A stretch of DNA of 32,651 nucleotides from Methylotenera sp. (GCA_021732405.1 JAKFVB010000067.1:1-32651); one strand, 5' to 3'; counted from the first letter of the stretch, positions 24,799 to 32,651 are shown. Notes: generated by a model from the sequence alone, not told the origin. Numbers and translations are program-made.

Positions 24799-27351
24799 TT
24801 AATCTGCAGGCAACTCATCATCCGTTTCAACGATTTTCTCTAGGCCAGATAATTTTTCACCTTCGCCCAGATTAATCAAAGTGACGCCTTGCGTGGCGCG
24901 ACCCAATTCACGGATTTCTTTTACGCGCGTGCGAATCAATACGCCACCTGTGGTAATCAGCATGATTTCGTCATCTTCATTGACCAATTTAGCCGCAACC
25001 ACCAAACCGTTACGCTCGCTTACAGCGATGGCTTTAACGCCTTGTGTGCCTCGTCCAGAATGACGGAAGTCCGCCAGCACGGTACGTTTTCCATAACCGT
25101 TTTCAGTAGCAACCAGCACTGTTTGCTGATCGTTATCGGCAATCAATAATGACAGCACTTGCTGTTTAGTCGCCAACTTCATACCACGCACACCGCGTGT
25201 GGCACGTCCCATTGGACGCACATCGCCTTCAGTGAACCACACCGCTTTACCGCCATTGGAAACCAAGACAATATCATTATTACCATTGGTGACTTCTGCG
25301 CCGATCAAGTAATCGTCATCATCTAAATTGATGGCGATGATGCCTGATTTACGCGGGTTAGCGAATTCGCTTAAGGCGGTTTTCTTCACGGTACCTTGTG
25401 CGGTTGCCATAAAGATAAAGTGGTTTTCGTCAAACTCTTTAACTGCCAATATGGCATTAATTTTTTCACCTTCTTCAAGCGGGAACAAGTTCACGATTGG
25501 CTTGCCACGGCCAATACGGCTGCCTTGTGGCACTTCATACACTTTCAACCAATATACACGGCCACGGCTTGAGAAGCACAAGATATAGTCATGCGTATTC
25601 GCCACAAACATTTTGTCGATAAAGTCATCTTCTTTGGTTGGCGCTGCTTGTTTACCACGGCCACCACGGCGTTGTGCGCGGTATTCGTCTAATGGTTGCG
25701 ATTTCACATAGCCAGTGTGCGATAAAGTCACGACTACGTCTTGCGGCGTAATTAAATCTTCTAAGTTTAAGTCCTGCGCATTCACCACAATTTCACTGCG
25801 GCGTTTATCGCCAAATTGCTTGCGAATTTCGGTTAACTCATCCGTAATCATGGTGGTCACACGTGACGCATTGGCTAGAATATTCAATAAATCCGCAATC
25901 ACATCCATCACTTCTTTGTATTCAGAAACAACTTTATCTTGCTCTAAACCTGTTAAGCGTTGCAGACGCATTTGCAGAATTTCTTGCGCTTGAATATCGC
26001 TTAATTTGTAGCCATTTGGCGTTAAACCAAAATCAACCGATAAGCCTTCAGGGCGTGATGCTTCCATCGCCGCGCGTTTAAGCATTTCCTCAACAACTGG
26101 CGAACTCCATACTTTCGCCATCAAATCTACTTTGGCTTCTGGTGGCGTTGGTGCGGCTTTAATCAGCGCAATCATTTCATCTACGTTAGCCAATGCTACT
26201 GCCAAGCCTTCTAAAATGTGCCCACGTGCACGGGCTTTTTTCAGCTCAAATACGGTACGACGCGTGATTACTTCGCGCCTATGACGTAAAAACGCTTCCA
26301 GCATTTGTTTTAAGTTTAGCAAGCGCGGCTGACCATCTAACAATGCCACCATGTTCATACCAAACGTATCTTGCAATTGCGTTTGTTTGTACAGATTATT
26401 CAGCACAACTTCAGCAATTTCGCCGCGTTTTAGCTCAATCACCACGCGCATGCCTGACTTATCAGACTCATCGCGCAAATCAGAAATGCCTTCGATTTTC
26501 TTTTCGTTAACTAACTCAGCGATTTTCTCAACAAAAGTCTTCTTGTTTACTTGGTAGGGCAATTCATCAACGATCAAAGCCTGACGACCGCCGCGCTCTA
26601 AGTCTTCGACATGGGTGCGACCGCGCATCACCACGCGGCCACGGCCTGTGCGGTAGCCTTCTTTAACCCCTACGGTGCCGTAGATGATACCGGCTGTTGG
26701 AAAGTCCGGTGCTGGCACCAAGTCAATCAGCTCTTCAATGCCAGTTTCTGGGTCTTTTAAAAGCGCAAAACAGGCGTCTAATACTTCATTAATATTATGT
26801 GGCGGAATGTTTGTTGCCATCCCCACCGCGATACCCGAGCTGCCATTAATTAGCAAGTTGGGAATACGCGCTGGCATAATCAGCGGCTCATGCTCACTAC
26901 CATCATAGTTTGGCCCAAAATCAACGGTTTCCTTATCGATATCCGCTAATAATTCATGGGCAATTTTTGACATACGGATTTCGGTATATCGCATCGCCGC
27001 CGCGTTATCGCCATCCACAGAACCGAAGTTACCTTGACCATCCACCAACATATAGCGCAAGCTAAAATCTTGTGCCATACGCACGATAGTGTCATACACA
27101 GCCGTATCGCCATGCGGATGGTATTTACCAATCACATCGCCCACGATACGGGCGGATTTTTTATATGGCTTGTTGTAATCGTTACTTAACTCATGCATCG
27201 CAAACAAAACGCGTCTATGCACAGGTTTTAATCCATCACGTACATCGGGCAATGCACGTCCCACAATTACGCTCATCGCATAATCAAGATACGAACGACG
27301 CATCTCATCTTCTAAACTGATTGGTAGGGTTTCTTTAGCGAATTGATCCAT
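24799..27351 (-). CDS. gyrA: DNA gyrase subunit A
   Basis: The 850-residue product is GyrA, the DNA breakage-reunion subunit of gyrase. The N-terminus [20 protein letters not shown] is the normal start; an upstream in-frame TTG (27435) would add 28 unlikely residues. The quinolone-resistance region [22 protein letters not shown] has Thr at the position of E. coli Ser83, a natural variant seen in other proteobacteria, and Asp at 87. The active-site Tyr lies in [13 protein letters not shown]. The GyrA box QRRGGRGK is present, confirming gyrase rather than topoisomerase IV, and the six-bladed C-terminal pinwheel and acidic tail are complete. It is the first gene of the minus-strand unit. Confidence 0.98.
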   Translation of the reverse strand: MDQFAKETLPISLEDEMRRSYLDYAMSVIVGRALPDVRDGLKPVHRRVLFAMHELSNDYNKPYKKSARIVGDVIGKYHPHGDTAVYDTIVRMAQDFSLRYMLVDGQGNFGSVDGDNAAAMRYTEIRMSKIAHELLADIDKETVDFGPNYDGSEHEPLIMPARIPNLLINGSSGIAVGMATNIPPHNINEVLDACFALLKDPETGIEELIDLVPAPDFPTAGIIYGTVGVKEGYRTGRGRVVMRGRTHVEDLERGGRQALIVDELPYQVNKKTFVEKIAELVNEKKIEGISDLRDESDKSGMRVVIELKRGEIAEVVLNNLYKQTQLQDTFGMNMVALLDGQPRLLNLKQMLEAFLRHRREVITRRTVFELKKARARGHILEGLAVALANVDEMIALIKAAPTPPEAKVDLMAKVWSSPVVEEMLKRAAMEASRPEGLSVDFGLTPNGYKLSDIQAQEILQMRLQRLTGLEQDKVVSEYKEVMDVIADLLNILANASRVTTMITDELTEIRKQFGDKRRSEIVVNAQDLNLEDLITPQDVVVTLSHTGYVKSQPLDEYRAQRRGGRGKQAAPTKEDDFIDKMFVANTHDYILCFSSRGRVYWLKVYEVPQGSRIGRGKPIVNLFPLEEGEKINAILAVKEFDENHFIFMATAQGTVKKTALSEFANPRKSGIIAINLDDDDYLIGAEVTNGNNDIVLVSNGGKAVWFTEGDVRPMGRATRGVRGMKLATKQQVLSLLIADNDQQTVLVATENGYGKRTVLADFRHSGRGTQGVKAIAVSERNGLVVAAKLVNEDDEIMLITTGGVLIRTRVKEIRELGRATQGVTLINLGEGEKLSGLEKIVETDDELPAD

Positions 27352-27688
27352 TAGATTTTCCGTGAAATTTCCGTCGTTTTTTCTGTGAAATTTTAAGCAC
27401 TGTTTACGTGCTTTTTTAATTGTTTTACCGCCCAAATATTAGCACAATTACCCCTGTAAAACACGTAAAAATATGCCTTATATTGACTATTCGCCCATCC
27501 AAATACTGAAAAAAGCACTAACTTTTACAACGCTATAAAAAATTATTGAATAGTTATTTTTAATAATTTTTATTTATCAATACAATTAAAATAAACAATT
27601 AGACAACTAACATTTAAGGCGTAATGTCTAGTTTATGTTCGGCCTACTATTTGGTTGACCATTAAAAAACTATTTTAAGGAGATCAAC
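27352..27688. other. 337-bp divergent intergenic region between gyrA and rubrerythrin
   Basis: No gene is seen here. The gyrA-proximal part contains an extended -10 for gyrA (TGCTAATAT on the minus strand, hexamer at 27441-27436), a direct repeat of GTGAAATTT starting at 27362 and 27384, and an AAGCAC/GTGCTT stem (27395-27400 with 27408-27413) in the predicted gyrA leader. The middle (27530-27600) is almost pure A+T. The rubrerythrin-proximal part has a TAGACA/TGTCTA inverted repeat (27600-27605, 27625-27630) and AAGGAG before the rubrerythrin start. Confidence 0.5.
27436..27444 (-). promoter_or_regulatory. Extended -10 element, probable gyrA promoter
   Basis: On the minus strand TGCTAATAT forms an extended -10 about 85 nt upstream of the gyrA ATG, putting the transcript start near 27429. 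No strong -35 is present at 16-18 bp. If right, the TTG at 27435 would not be in the mRNA, which supports the ATG at 27351. Confidence 0.35.
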
Positions 27689-28108
27689 ATGCAACTGAAA
27701 GGATCTAAAACTGAAACCTGCTTAAAAGATGCATTTGCAGGCGAATCACAAGCTAACCGCCGTTATTTATACTTTGCAAACAAGGCCGATATCGAAGGTC
27801 AAAATGATGTTGCCGCCCTATTCCGCTCTACCGCCGAAGGCGAAACAGGCCATGCGCACGGCCACTTAGAGTTTTTAGAAGCTTCTGGTGATCCTGCAAC
27901 TGGTTTGCCAATTGGTCCTACACGCCAAAATTTAGAGTCTGCAGTAGCGGGTGAAACGCATGAGTACACCGATATGTATCCAGGCATGGCCAGAACTGCA
28001 CGTGAAGAAGGCTTTGATGAAATTGCCGATTGGTTTGAAACTTTAGCAAAAGCAGAGCGCAGTCACGCCAACCGATATGCAAAAGCATTGGCTGAGTTAG
28101 TAGATTAA
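27689..28108 (+). CDS. Rubrerythrin (diiron domain only)
   Basis: The 139-residue protein is a rubrerythrin-type four-helix diiron protein. Iron ligands are visible as [16 protein letters not shown] (first Glu at 19), [22 protein letters not shown] and [18 protein letters not shown], i.e. two ExxH motifs and additional Glu. It lacks the C-terminal rubredoxin domain of classical rubrerythrin, so it needs an external electron donor if it acts as peroxidase. AAGGAG 8 nt upstream of the ATG is a strong ribosome-binding site. The next two genes (Fe-S protein and DUF3501) follow on the same strand and together look like a conserved redox module. Confidence 0.93.
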   Translation: MQLKGSKTETCLKDAFAGESQANRRYLYFANKADIEGQNDVAALFRSTAEGETGHAHGHLEFLEASGDPATGLPIGPTRQNLESAVAGETHEYTDMYPGMARTAREEGFDEIADWFETLAKAERSHANRYAKALAELVD

Positions 28109-28125
28109 TTACAAAACGGCACCGA

Positions 28126-28171
28126 AAACGAGCTAGGCAAATAATACCGCTACATTTGCATTAGCTCGTTT
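28126..28171 (+). terminator. Long stem-loop between rubrerythrin and Fe-S protein genes
   Basis: AAACGAGCTA at 28126-28135 pairs perfectly with TAGCTCGTTT at 28162-28171; a further GCAAAT/ATTTGC pair (28137-28142 with 28154-28159) extends the stem to 16 bp with one small internal bulge and an 11-nt loop. It starts 17 bp after the rubrerythrin stop. The following sequence is only weakly T-rich, so it may be an attenuator or mRNA-stabilising structure that sets rubrerythrin above its neighbours instead of a full terminator. Confidence 0.55.
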
Positions 28172-28175
28172 GCGT

Positions 28176-28194
28176 TAATTTTGAATTAAAATTA
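28176..28194. promoter_or_regulatory. AT-rich palindrome upstream of the Fe-S protein gene
   Basis: TAATTTT and AAAATTA form a perfect 7-bp inverted repeat with a 5-bp centre, 36 bp upstream of the Fe-S protein ATG. It could be an operator for an unidentified regulator. Short AT-only palindromes are common in such DNA, so confidence is low. Confidence 0.25.
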
Positions 28195-28230
28195 GCGTTA
28201 ACTATTGTCATCTATCAAAAAGGTGAAATC

Positions 28231-29580
28231 ATGAGTCGCGAAGGAAACCTAGAAGCCCCTACCCGCCACGCCCTAGATTGGCAGAACCCTGATTTTTATA
28301 ATGAAGAAAAACTCAATCACGAACTAGAGCGCATCTTCGATATTTGTCACGGCTGTAGACGCTGTGTGAGTTTGTGCAATAGCTTTCCAACGCTTTTTGA
28401 TTTGGTTGATAACAATCCCACCATGGAAGTAGAAGGTGTGGACAAAAAAGATTTTATGAAGGTGGTCGACCAGTGTTATATGTGCGATTTATGCTATATG
28501 ACCAAATGCCCTTACACGCCACCGCATGAATGGAATTTAGATTTTCCGCACACGATGTTGCGTGCTAAAGCCATCAAATTTAAAAAAGGTGAAGTTGGCT
28601 TTAATGAAAAATTATTAGCATCCACCGATTTACATGGCCAGTTTGCAGGTATACCCATTGTGGTGCAAACCATTAATGCGGTTAACAGCACCAAACTTAT
28701 GCGCAGCGTGATGGAAAAAACATTGGATGTGGCTAAAGATGCCTGGCTACCAAGTTTTGCTACTAAAAAATTCAGAAGTAACGCGGCTAAAAGCCAAGAC
28801 TTTGCAGTGAAAGATGGTATCAAAACCCCTGGTAAAGTCGCTATTTATAGTACTTGCTATGTGAACTATAACGAGCCTGGCATTGGTTACGATTTATTAA
28901 AAGTGTTGAATCACAATGAAATACCATTTGTTTTGGTGGATAAAGAGCAGTGCTGCGGAATGCCCAAATTAGAGCTGGGCGATTTAGACGCTGTTGCAAA
29001 AGCCAAGCAAATAAATATTGCGCATTTGGTGCAATATGCAAATGAAGGTTATGCGATCTTAAGCGCGATTCCTTCTTGTACTTTGATGTTTAAACAAGAA
29101 ATTCCGCTGATGTTCCCCGATTGCGCTGATACCAAATTGGTACAAGAAGCGATGTGGGATCCGTTTGAATATTTAATCGCGCGTCGCAAAGATGGTTTGC
29201 TTAAAACCGACTTTAAAACGCCGCTAGGTAAAATCAGCTATCACATTCCTTGCCACGGTCGCGTGCAGAATATTGGCAAAAAAACCGAAGAGTTTTTAAA
29301 GTTGATTCCTGATACCAGCATTCAAACCACAGAGCGTTGCTCTGGCCATGCAGGCACTTATGGCGTTAAAAAAGCGCATCATGCAATGGCCAAAAAAATT
29401 GGCAAGCCTGTAGCTAAACTGATGGCGAATAATGTACCCGATTACATTAGCTCTGATTGCCAATTAGCGGGGCATCATTTAGAGCAAATTATCAACGAGA
29501 ATAATTTAAACGAAGATAAAAAACCTGCGCAATTGGCGCATCCGCTAAGTTTGGCGCGCATTGCGTATGGCATCGATTAA
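28231..29580 (+). CDS. Fe-S protein with two 4Fe-4S clusters and CCG domains (GlpC/HdrD-like)
   Basis: This 449-residue protein has two N-terminal 4Fe-4S motifs, C39-C42-C45-C49 (CHGCRRCVSLC) and C82-C85-C88-C93 (CYMCDLCYMTKC), and two C-terminal CCG-type (heterodisulfide-reductase subunit) domains: STCYVNYNEPGIGYD...EQCCGMPKLELGD and IPCHGR...ERCSGHAGTYG, where the second has CSG in place of CCG. The layout resembles GlpC and HdrD and suggests electron transfer from a partner to a membrane quinone or to a diiron acceptor. No glycerol-3-phosphate dehydrogenase genes are near. It lies between rubrerythrin (122 bp) and DUF3501 (17 bp), which is the real clue to its job. Confidence 0.9.
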   Translation: MSREGNLEAPTRHALDWQNPDFYNEEKLNHELERIFDICHGCRRCVSLCNSFPTLFDLVDNNPTMEVEGVDKKDFMKVVDQCYMCDLCYMTKCPYTPPHEWNLDFPHTMLRAKAIKFKKGEVGFNEKLLASTDLHGQFAGIPIVVQTINAVNSTKLMRSVMEKTLDVAKDAWLPSFATKKFRSNAAKSQDFAVKDGIKTPGKVAIYSTCYVNYNEPGIGYDLLKVLNHNEIPFVLVDKEQCCGMPKLELGDLDAVAKAKQINIAHLVQYANEGYAILSAIPSCTLMFKQEIPLMFPDCADTKLVQEAMWDPFEYLIARRKDGLLKTDFKTPLGKISYHIPCHGRVQNIGKKTEEFLKLIPDTSIQTTERCSGHAGTYGVKKAHHAMAKKIGKPVAKLMANNVPDYISSDCQLAGHHLEQIINENNLNEDKKPAQLAHPLSLARIAYGID

Positions 29581-29597
29581 AAATTGAAGGAACCAGC

Positions 29598-30176
29598 ATG
29601 GCAATTACCCGTGACAACATCATGACCTTAGAAGCCTATAGCAAATATCGCAAAGAAAATAAGCCCAGCATCATGGCACATCGCCAGTTGCGCTCTGTGC
29701 GTTTAGGTGAACATTTAAATATGCAGTTTGAAAGTGAATTAACCATCCGCTATCAAATTCAAGAAATTTTGCGTGTGGAAAAACAGTTTGAAGAACAAGG
29801 CATACAAGATGAGCTAGACGCCTACGCCCCACTAGTGCCAGATGGTAGCAATTGGAAAGCCACCATGTTGATTGAATATACCGATGTAGAGGCGCGAAAA
29901 ATTGCGCTTACCCAGCTGATTGGTATTGAAGATAGGATATACATTGAAGTAGAAGGCTTTAAGCGGGTTTACGCGATTTCTGATGAAGATTTAGAACGTG
30001 AAACCGACACCAAAACCAGTGCTGTGCATTTTTGCCGTTTTGAATTTAACGAGGCGGCTAAAAAAGCCATCAAGTATGGGGCAAAAGTAACGCTAGGTTG
30101 CGATCACCCCAATTACAATGAGCGCGTTAGCATTCCTTTAAATCAGCTGGAATCTTTAAGAGAAGACTTAACTTAA
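29598..30176 (+). CDS. DUF3501 family protein
   Basis: The 192-residue soluble protein matches DUF3501, with MTLEAYSKYRKENKPSIMAHRQLRSVRLGEHLNMQFESE at the N-terminus, IRYQIQEILRVEKQFEEQGIQDELDAYAPLVPDGSNWKATMLIEY in the middle and AVHFCRFEF...VTLGCDHPNY near the C-terminus. No enzyme motif is evident; a few conserved acidic residues and a His/Cys-containing C-terminus may bind metal. The family occurs next to rubrerythrin and Fe-S/CCG-domain genes, as here. AAGGAA precedes the ATG by 7 nt. Its stop overlaps the convergent RidA gene by 9 bp. Confidence 0.88.
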   Translation: MAITRDNIMTLEAYSKYRKENKPSIMAHRQLRSVRLGEHLNMQFESELTIRYQIQEILRVEKQFEEQGIQDELDAYAPLVPDGSNWKATMLIEYTDVEARKIALTQLIGIEDRIYIEVEGFKRVYAISDEDLERETDTKTSAVHFCRFEFNEAAKKAIKYGAKVTLGCDHPNYNERVSIPLNQLESLREDLT

Positions 30177-30542
30177 GTCAACAATCGCTTCTATTTCAAC
30201 CAAAACATCGCGCGGCAATTTGGCCACTTGCACAGTTGAACGTGCTGGCGTGTGGCTGCCAAATACTTCGCCATAGACACGGTTCATTTCAGAAAAATCA
30301 TCTAAGTTTTTCAAAAAAACGGTGGTTTTAACCACTTTATTTAAACCTGCGCCTGCCGCTTCAATCACCGCTTTTAAATTCGCCAGCACTTGTGTAGTTT
30401 GCACCACAATATCGCCATCGTTTAATGTGCCATCAGGACGCAATGCGATTTGACCAGAAGTAAACAATAAATTGCCTACGACCATGGCTTGTGAATATGG
30501 GCCGATAGCTGCTGGCGCGTGAGGGGTTTGAATCACTTGCAT
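30168..30542 (-). CDS. RidA family protein (reactive intermediate deaminase)
   Basis: The 124-residue protein is a YjgF/YER057c/UK114 (RidA) family member, which hydrolyses reactive enamine/imine intermediates from PLP enzymes such as threonine dehydratase. Recognisable segments are IGPYSQAMVVGNLLFTSGQIAL, and the substrate-binding Arg in TPARSTVQVAKLPRDVLVEIEAI near the C-terminus. Length matches the family (about 125). It follows alanine racemase by 35 bp, a plausible partnership because PLP enzymes can release 2-aminoacrylate-like products. The last 9 bp overlap the end of the DUF3501 gene. Confidence 0.95.
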   Translation of the reverse strand: MQVIQTPHAPAAIGPYSQAMVVGNLLFTSGQIALRPDGTLNDGDIVVQTTQVLANLKAVIEAAGAGLNKVVKTTVFLKNLDDFSEMNRVYGEVFGSHTPARSTVQVAKLPRDVLVEIEAIVDLS

Positions 30543-30577
30543 GTAAATACCTTTTTGGATAGATTTTTTTCAGTTAA

Positions 30578-31681
30578 TTATGTGGTTAAGTCTGTATCTG
30601 AATAGCGAAATTGTACCCGTTTAACGTTACAAAACAATTCGTACGCAATGGTTCCTGCCGCATTGGCGACTGCGTTTGCTGGTACTTGGTCGCCCCAAAG
30701 CTCGACCAAACTGCCTACTTTTGCTGAGGCAATATCGGTTAAGTCTACCATCAACATATCCATCGATACGCGGCCGATGACTTGCGTGATTTGCCCGTTT
30801 ACAGCCACTGGCGCGTTAACTGCAGAGCGCGGATAGCCGTCAGCATAACCGCAAGCGACTACGCCAACCAGCGTATCGCGCGCGGCTGTAAAAATGCTGC
30901 CATAGCCGATAGATTCACCCTGTTGAATGCGCTGTATTGAGATAATCTCTGAGCTTAGTTGCATTACTGGCCGTAAGGTTTGGCTATGCAAATGAGTGTG
31001 TATTGGGTTAGCGCCATACAGCATAATACCTGGGCGCGACCACTGTTGTTGCTGTGTAAACACTTGCGGCCAGCCTAGCACAGCTGCCGAGTTAGCCAAG
31101 CTGGTTTCCAATAAAGCATCTCCCGTTGTCGCGTGCATCGTTTGCTCGAATAAAACGAGCTGTTGCACGGTATGCGTTGAATTTAAATTATCGGCATTGG
31201 CAAAATGCGTCATATGCACAATTTTTGAAATACTTTTGTGCTGATTAAGCTGCTTGAACGCGCTGATATAATCTGTTGGCGACAAGCCAACCCTGTGCAT
31301 ACCGGAATCCAGTTTTAGCCAAACTTGTACTGGCTTAGCGAGCTTGCTTGCCAGCAACTGCTTAACTTGCCATTGCGCATGTAGCACCAGCCAACAATCG
31401 TTAGCCACAATTTCGGCCAACTCATTTTCCTCAAAAAAACCCTCTAACAATAGAATTGGATTTTGAATACCAGCCTGACGCAGCTCTAGCGCCTCTTCTA
31501 GGCAAGCAACGGCAAAACCATCTGCTTCATTGGCAATGGCTTTTGCACATTGGATTGCGCCATGCCCGTAAGCATTGGCTTTAACCACGGCAAGGGCGTT
31601 GCCGCCATGCTGCTGTTTGGCAATACGGTAATTGTGCCTAAATGCATCTAAGCGAATATGAGCAATAGCTGGGCGTGACAT
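30578..31681 (-). CDS. alr: Alanine racemase
   Basis: The 367-residue PLP enzyme interconverts L- and D-alanine for peptidoglycan. The PLP lysine lies in LAVVKANAYGHGAIQ near residue 34, the catalytic tyrosine in ESIGYGSIF near the start of the C-terminal beta domain, and the family segments LKLDSGMHRVGL, SRPGIMLYGANP and VIGRVSMDMLMVDLT are intact. Length is normal. It is the first gene of a two-gene unit with RidA. Confidence 0.97.
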   Translation of the reverse strand: MSRPAIAHIRLDAFRHNYRIAKQQHGGNALAVVKANAYGHGAIQCAKAIANEADGFAVACLEEALELRQAGIQNPILLLEGFFEENELAEIVANDCWLVLHAQWQVKQLLASKLAKPVQVWLKLDSGMHRVGLSPTDYISAFKQLNQHKSISKIVHMTHFANADNLNSTHTVQQLVLFEQTMHATTGDALLETSLANSAAVLGWPQVFTQQQQWSRPGIMLYGANPIHTHLHSQTLRPVMQLSSEIISIQRIQQGESIGYGSIFTAARDTLVGVVACGYADGYPRSAVNAPVAVNGQITQVIGRVSMDMLMVDLTDIASAKVGSLVELWGDQVPANAVANAAGTIAYELFCNVKRVQFRYSDTDLTT

Positions 31682-31714
31682 AGCGCGTATAAATCTGATT
31701 AAAAGGTTTGTTTT

Positions 31715-31743
31715 AATATAAGCAAATTAGCTTTGCATAATAA
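31715..31743 (-). promoter_or_regulatory. Candidate promoter for alr
   Basis: On the minus strand TTATTA (31743-31738) and TATATT (31720-31715) are spaced by 17 bp, about 35 bp upstream of the alr start. A small GCAAA/TTTGC hairpin lies in the spacer. Consensus match only. Confidence 0.3.
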
Positions 31744-31899
31744 CGCAGATTGAATCATAGCTTAAAACAATCCCATTAAAAGTAATTGGATATAGTGAGC
31801 GACGAGTGCGTAAAGTAAGTACTTAGATATTAAACACACGTATACATCGCTTATAAGAAAGCAAACGCATACGGTATTCAAAGGGGATTTAAAACTTTT

Positions 31900-31984
31900 T
31901 GGTGCGAAAGAAGAGACTCGAACTCTTACGCCTCACGGCGCTGGAACCTAAATCCAGTGCGTCTACCAATTCCGCCACTCTCGC
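31900..31984 (-). tRNA. tRNA-Leu (UAG anticodon)
   Basis: The 85-nt minus-strand sequence folds as a class II tRNA: acceptor GCGAGAG pairs with CTTTCGC (one G-U), the anticodon arm CTGGA-TTTAGGT-TCCAG has anticodon TAG, the long variable arm is CGCC-GTGA-GGCG, and the T arm is AAGAG-TTCGAGT-CTCTT. The discriminator A and CCA end are genomically encoded (31903 and 31902-31900). It reads CUN leucine codons. Confidence 0.97.
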
Positions 31985-31997
31985 AGGTGATTCCTAA

Positions 31998-32027
31998 TTG
32001 TTGATTTAAGCAATGCCAAATCAACAA
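31998..32027 (-). other. Perfect hairpin in the tRNA-Leu leader
   Basis: TTGTTGATTT at 31998-32007 and AAATCAACAA at 32018-32027 form a perfect 10-bp inverted repeat with a 10-nt loop. It ends 13 nt before the mature tRNA-Leu 5' end. A TACAAT -10-like element on the minus strand (32040-32035) puts the predicted start of transcription at the outer edge of this hairpin. It may be a leader structure or a binding site. Confidence 0.55.
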
Positions 32028-32034
32028 GATGCAT

Positions 32035-32064
32035 ATTGTATCTCAATTTATGCACATTTGATAA
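32035..32064 (-). promoter_or_regulatory. Candidate tRNA-Leu promoter
   Basis: On the minus strand TTATCA (around 32064-32059) and TACAAT (32040-32035) are spaced by 18 bp and lie about 50 bp upstream of the tRNA. The -10 is good; the -35 is moderate. Confidence 0.4.
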
Positions 32065-32182
32065 GAGAAAGTCGCAGTTAATCACTGTTATATGACAAAT
32101 ATTATTGCAATGCGCATAAGTTGATTGACAAGCAAGCACCACAAATTGCAAGATGTTAGCTCATTTAAGGGAAGTCAGATTT

Positions 32183-32431
32183 ATGCAAAGCTCATCATAC
32201 ACCGCCGAGAACAATATGCTACGCGCCGAATTAGAACTATTAATGAAAGAGCGTGAAACACTTTTAATTATTGCTGGCGCTGCTACTGGTTTAATCGCCG
32301 AGTTAAATACCCATGATTTGCCGATTCGCACTGTAGAAGCGGCTGATTTATTGGCAACCACTATTAACAAATTATCAGAAGAAACTTTGCAAGATGCACT
32401 TGGTGCTGTGCATGCAACCATAGATGCATAA
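32183..32431 (+). CDS. Small hypothetical protein, helical
   Basis: I do not recognise this 82-residue protein. Residues 8-40 (ENNMLRAELELLMKERETLLIIAGAATGLIAEL) have heptad-like Leu/Ile spacing consistent with a coiled coil followed by a short hydrophobic patch; the rest is helical and acidic. There is no Cys and no signal peptide. The ATG at 32183 is chosen because AAGGGA lies 10 nt upstream; an in-frame ATG at 32153 would add ten residues but has no ribosome-binding site. It is divergent from tRNA-Leu and precedes a lipoprotein gene. Confidence 0.65.
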   Translation: MQSSSYTAENNMLRAELELLMKERETLLIIAGAATGLIAELNTHDLPIRTVEAADLLATTINKLSEETLQDALGAVHATIDA

Positions 32432-32508
32432 ATTTTGATGCTTTGAGTTAATGCTATCAGTTGACGCATTTATTTAGCCTGTAAACGTCTATTACTCCAT
32501 TCTTCTAT

Positions 32509-32651
32509 ATGAAAACCCTGCAAAAAATACAGCTCATCATCATGCTGCTCATTTTTTGTGGGTTAACAGCCAGTTGCGCTAAAGAAAAATACACCGCCAA
32601 ACCCTTAGACGCAAAGCAAGTTAGCGCCAAAATTCTGAATAAAAGTCTGTC
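32509..32651 (+). CDS. Lipoprotein, N-terminal fragment cut by window edge (possibly TolC-family)
   Basis: The frame is open from the ATG at 32509 to the right edge, giving 47 residues. The start is a lipoprotein signal peptide: basic MKTLQK, a hydrophobic core and the lipobox LTASC, with acylated Cys at residue 23. The mature start KEKYTAKPLDAKQVSAKILNKSL resembles the beginning of TolC/NodT-type outer-membrane lipoproteins of efflux systems, but too little is present to be sure. Confidence 0.7.
   Translation, partial: MKTLQKIQLIIMLLIFCGLTASCAKEKYTAKPLDAKQVSAKILNKSL

Noticed and set aside
27352-27435. N-terminal extension of GyrA from a TTG at 27435
   Set aside because: The 28 extra residues do not resemble any GyrA N-terminus, the ATG at 27351 begins the normal protein, and the predicted -10 overlaps the TTG.
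32461-32490. TTGACG as a -35 element for the lipoprotein gene
   Set aside because: No -10-like hexamer occurs at 16-18 bp downstream.
1-32651. Mobile elements, prophage, CRISPR arrays, toxin-antitoxin pairs
   Set aside because: No transposase, integrase, spaced repeat array or paired small toxin/antitoxin genes were found in either strand.

Overview
The window looks like a chromosomal segment of a moderately AT-rich betaproteobacterial methylotroph, most likely Methylophilaceae (Methylotenera/Methylophilus-like). This is inferred from gene content: a complete pqqABCDE cluster for the cofactor of periplasmic alcohol dehydrogenases, formate-tetrahydrofolate ligase for C1 metabolism, and the betaproteobacterial gyrA-serC-pheA-hisC-aroF arrangement. 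No insertion sequence, prophage, integrase or CRISPR array is visible, and both window edges cut genes.

Layout. (1) 1-6567, minus strand: a tightly packed run reading cysB-type LysR regulator > DUF302 lipoprotein > small membrane protein > HerA/YjgR-type ATPase > formate-THF ligase > YigZ/IMPACT protein > AI-2E-family permease (cut by the left edge). (2) 6697-13349, plus strand: an assimilatory sulfate reduction cluster: TauE-type permease, sulfite reductase hemoprotein (cysI), DUF934 protein, APS-reductase-type cysH, cysD, cysN, then a 7Fe ferredoxin closed by a strong terminator. There is no cysC and no cysJ, so the route is sulfate > APS > sulfite > sulfide, with a ferredoxin as plausible electron donor. 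(3) 13421-14369: a YgjP-like metalloprotease-fold protein and a convergent DoxX. (4) 14475-20144, minus strand: pqqA, a transcription terminator, pqqB, pqqC, pqqD, pqqE, and then an FkbM-family methyltransferase and a Bcr/CflA-type MFS transporter that appear coupled to pqqE. (5) 20299-27351, minus strand: gyrA, serC, pheA, hisC and a DAHP synthase, linking DNA gyrase with serine and aromatic amino-acid synthesis. (6) 27689-30176, plus strand: a rubrerythrin, a two-cluster/CCG-domain Fe-S protein and a DUF3501 protein, a compact and functionally uncharacterised redox module. (7) 30168-31984, minus strand: RidA, alanine racemase and tRNA-Leu(UAG). (8) 32183-32651, plus strand: a small coiled-coil-like hypothetical protein and the start of a lipoprotein.

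Most genes are conventional. The parts worth a second look are the RNA-structure elements in the pqq operon (pqqA terminator enclosed by a long-range inverted repeat, a stem abutting the pqqE ribosome-binding site, and a stem joining the pqqE stop codon to the FkbM ribosome-binding site), the FkbM-MFS tail of that operon, the rubrerythrin/Fe-S/DUF3501 module, and a perfect hairpin in the tRNA-Leu leader. All functional calls rest on reading motifs by eye; no database search was possible.
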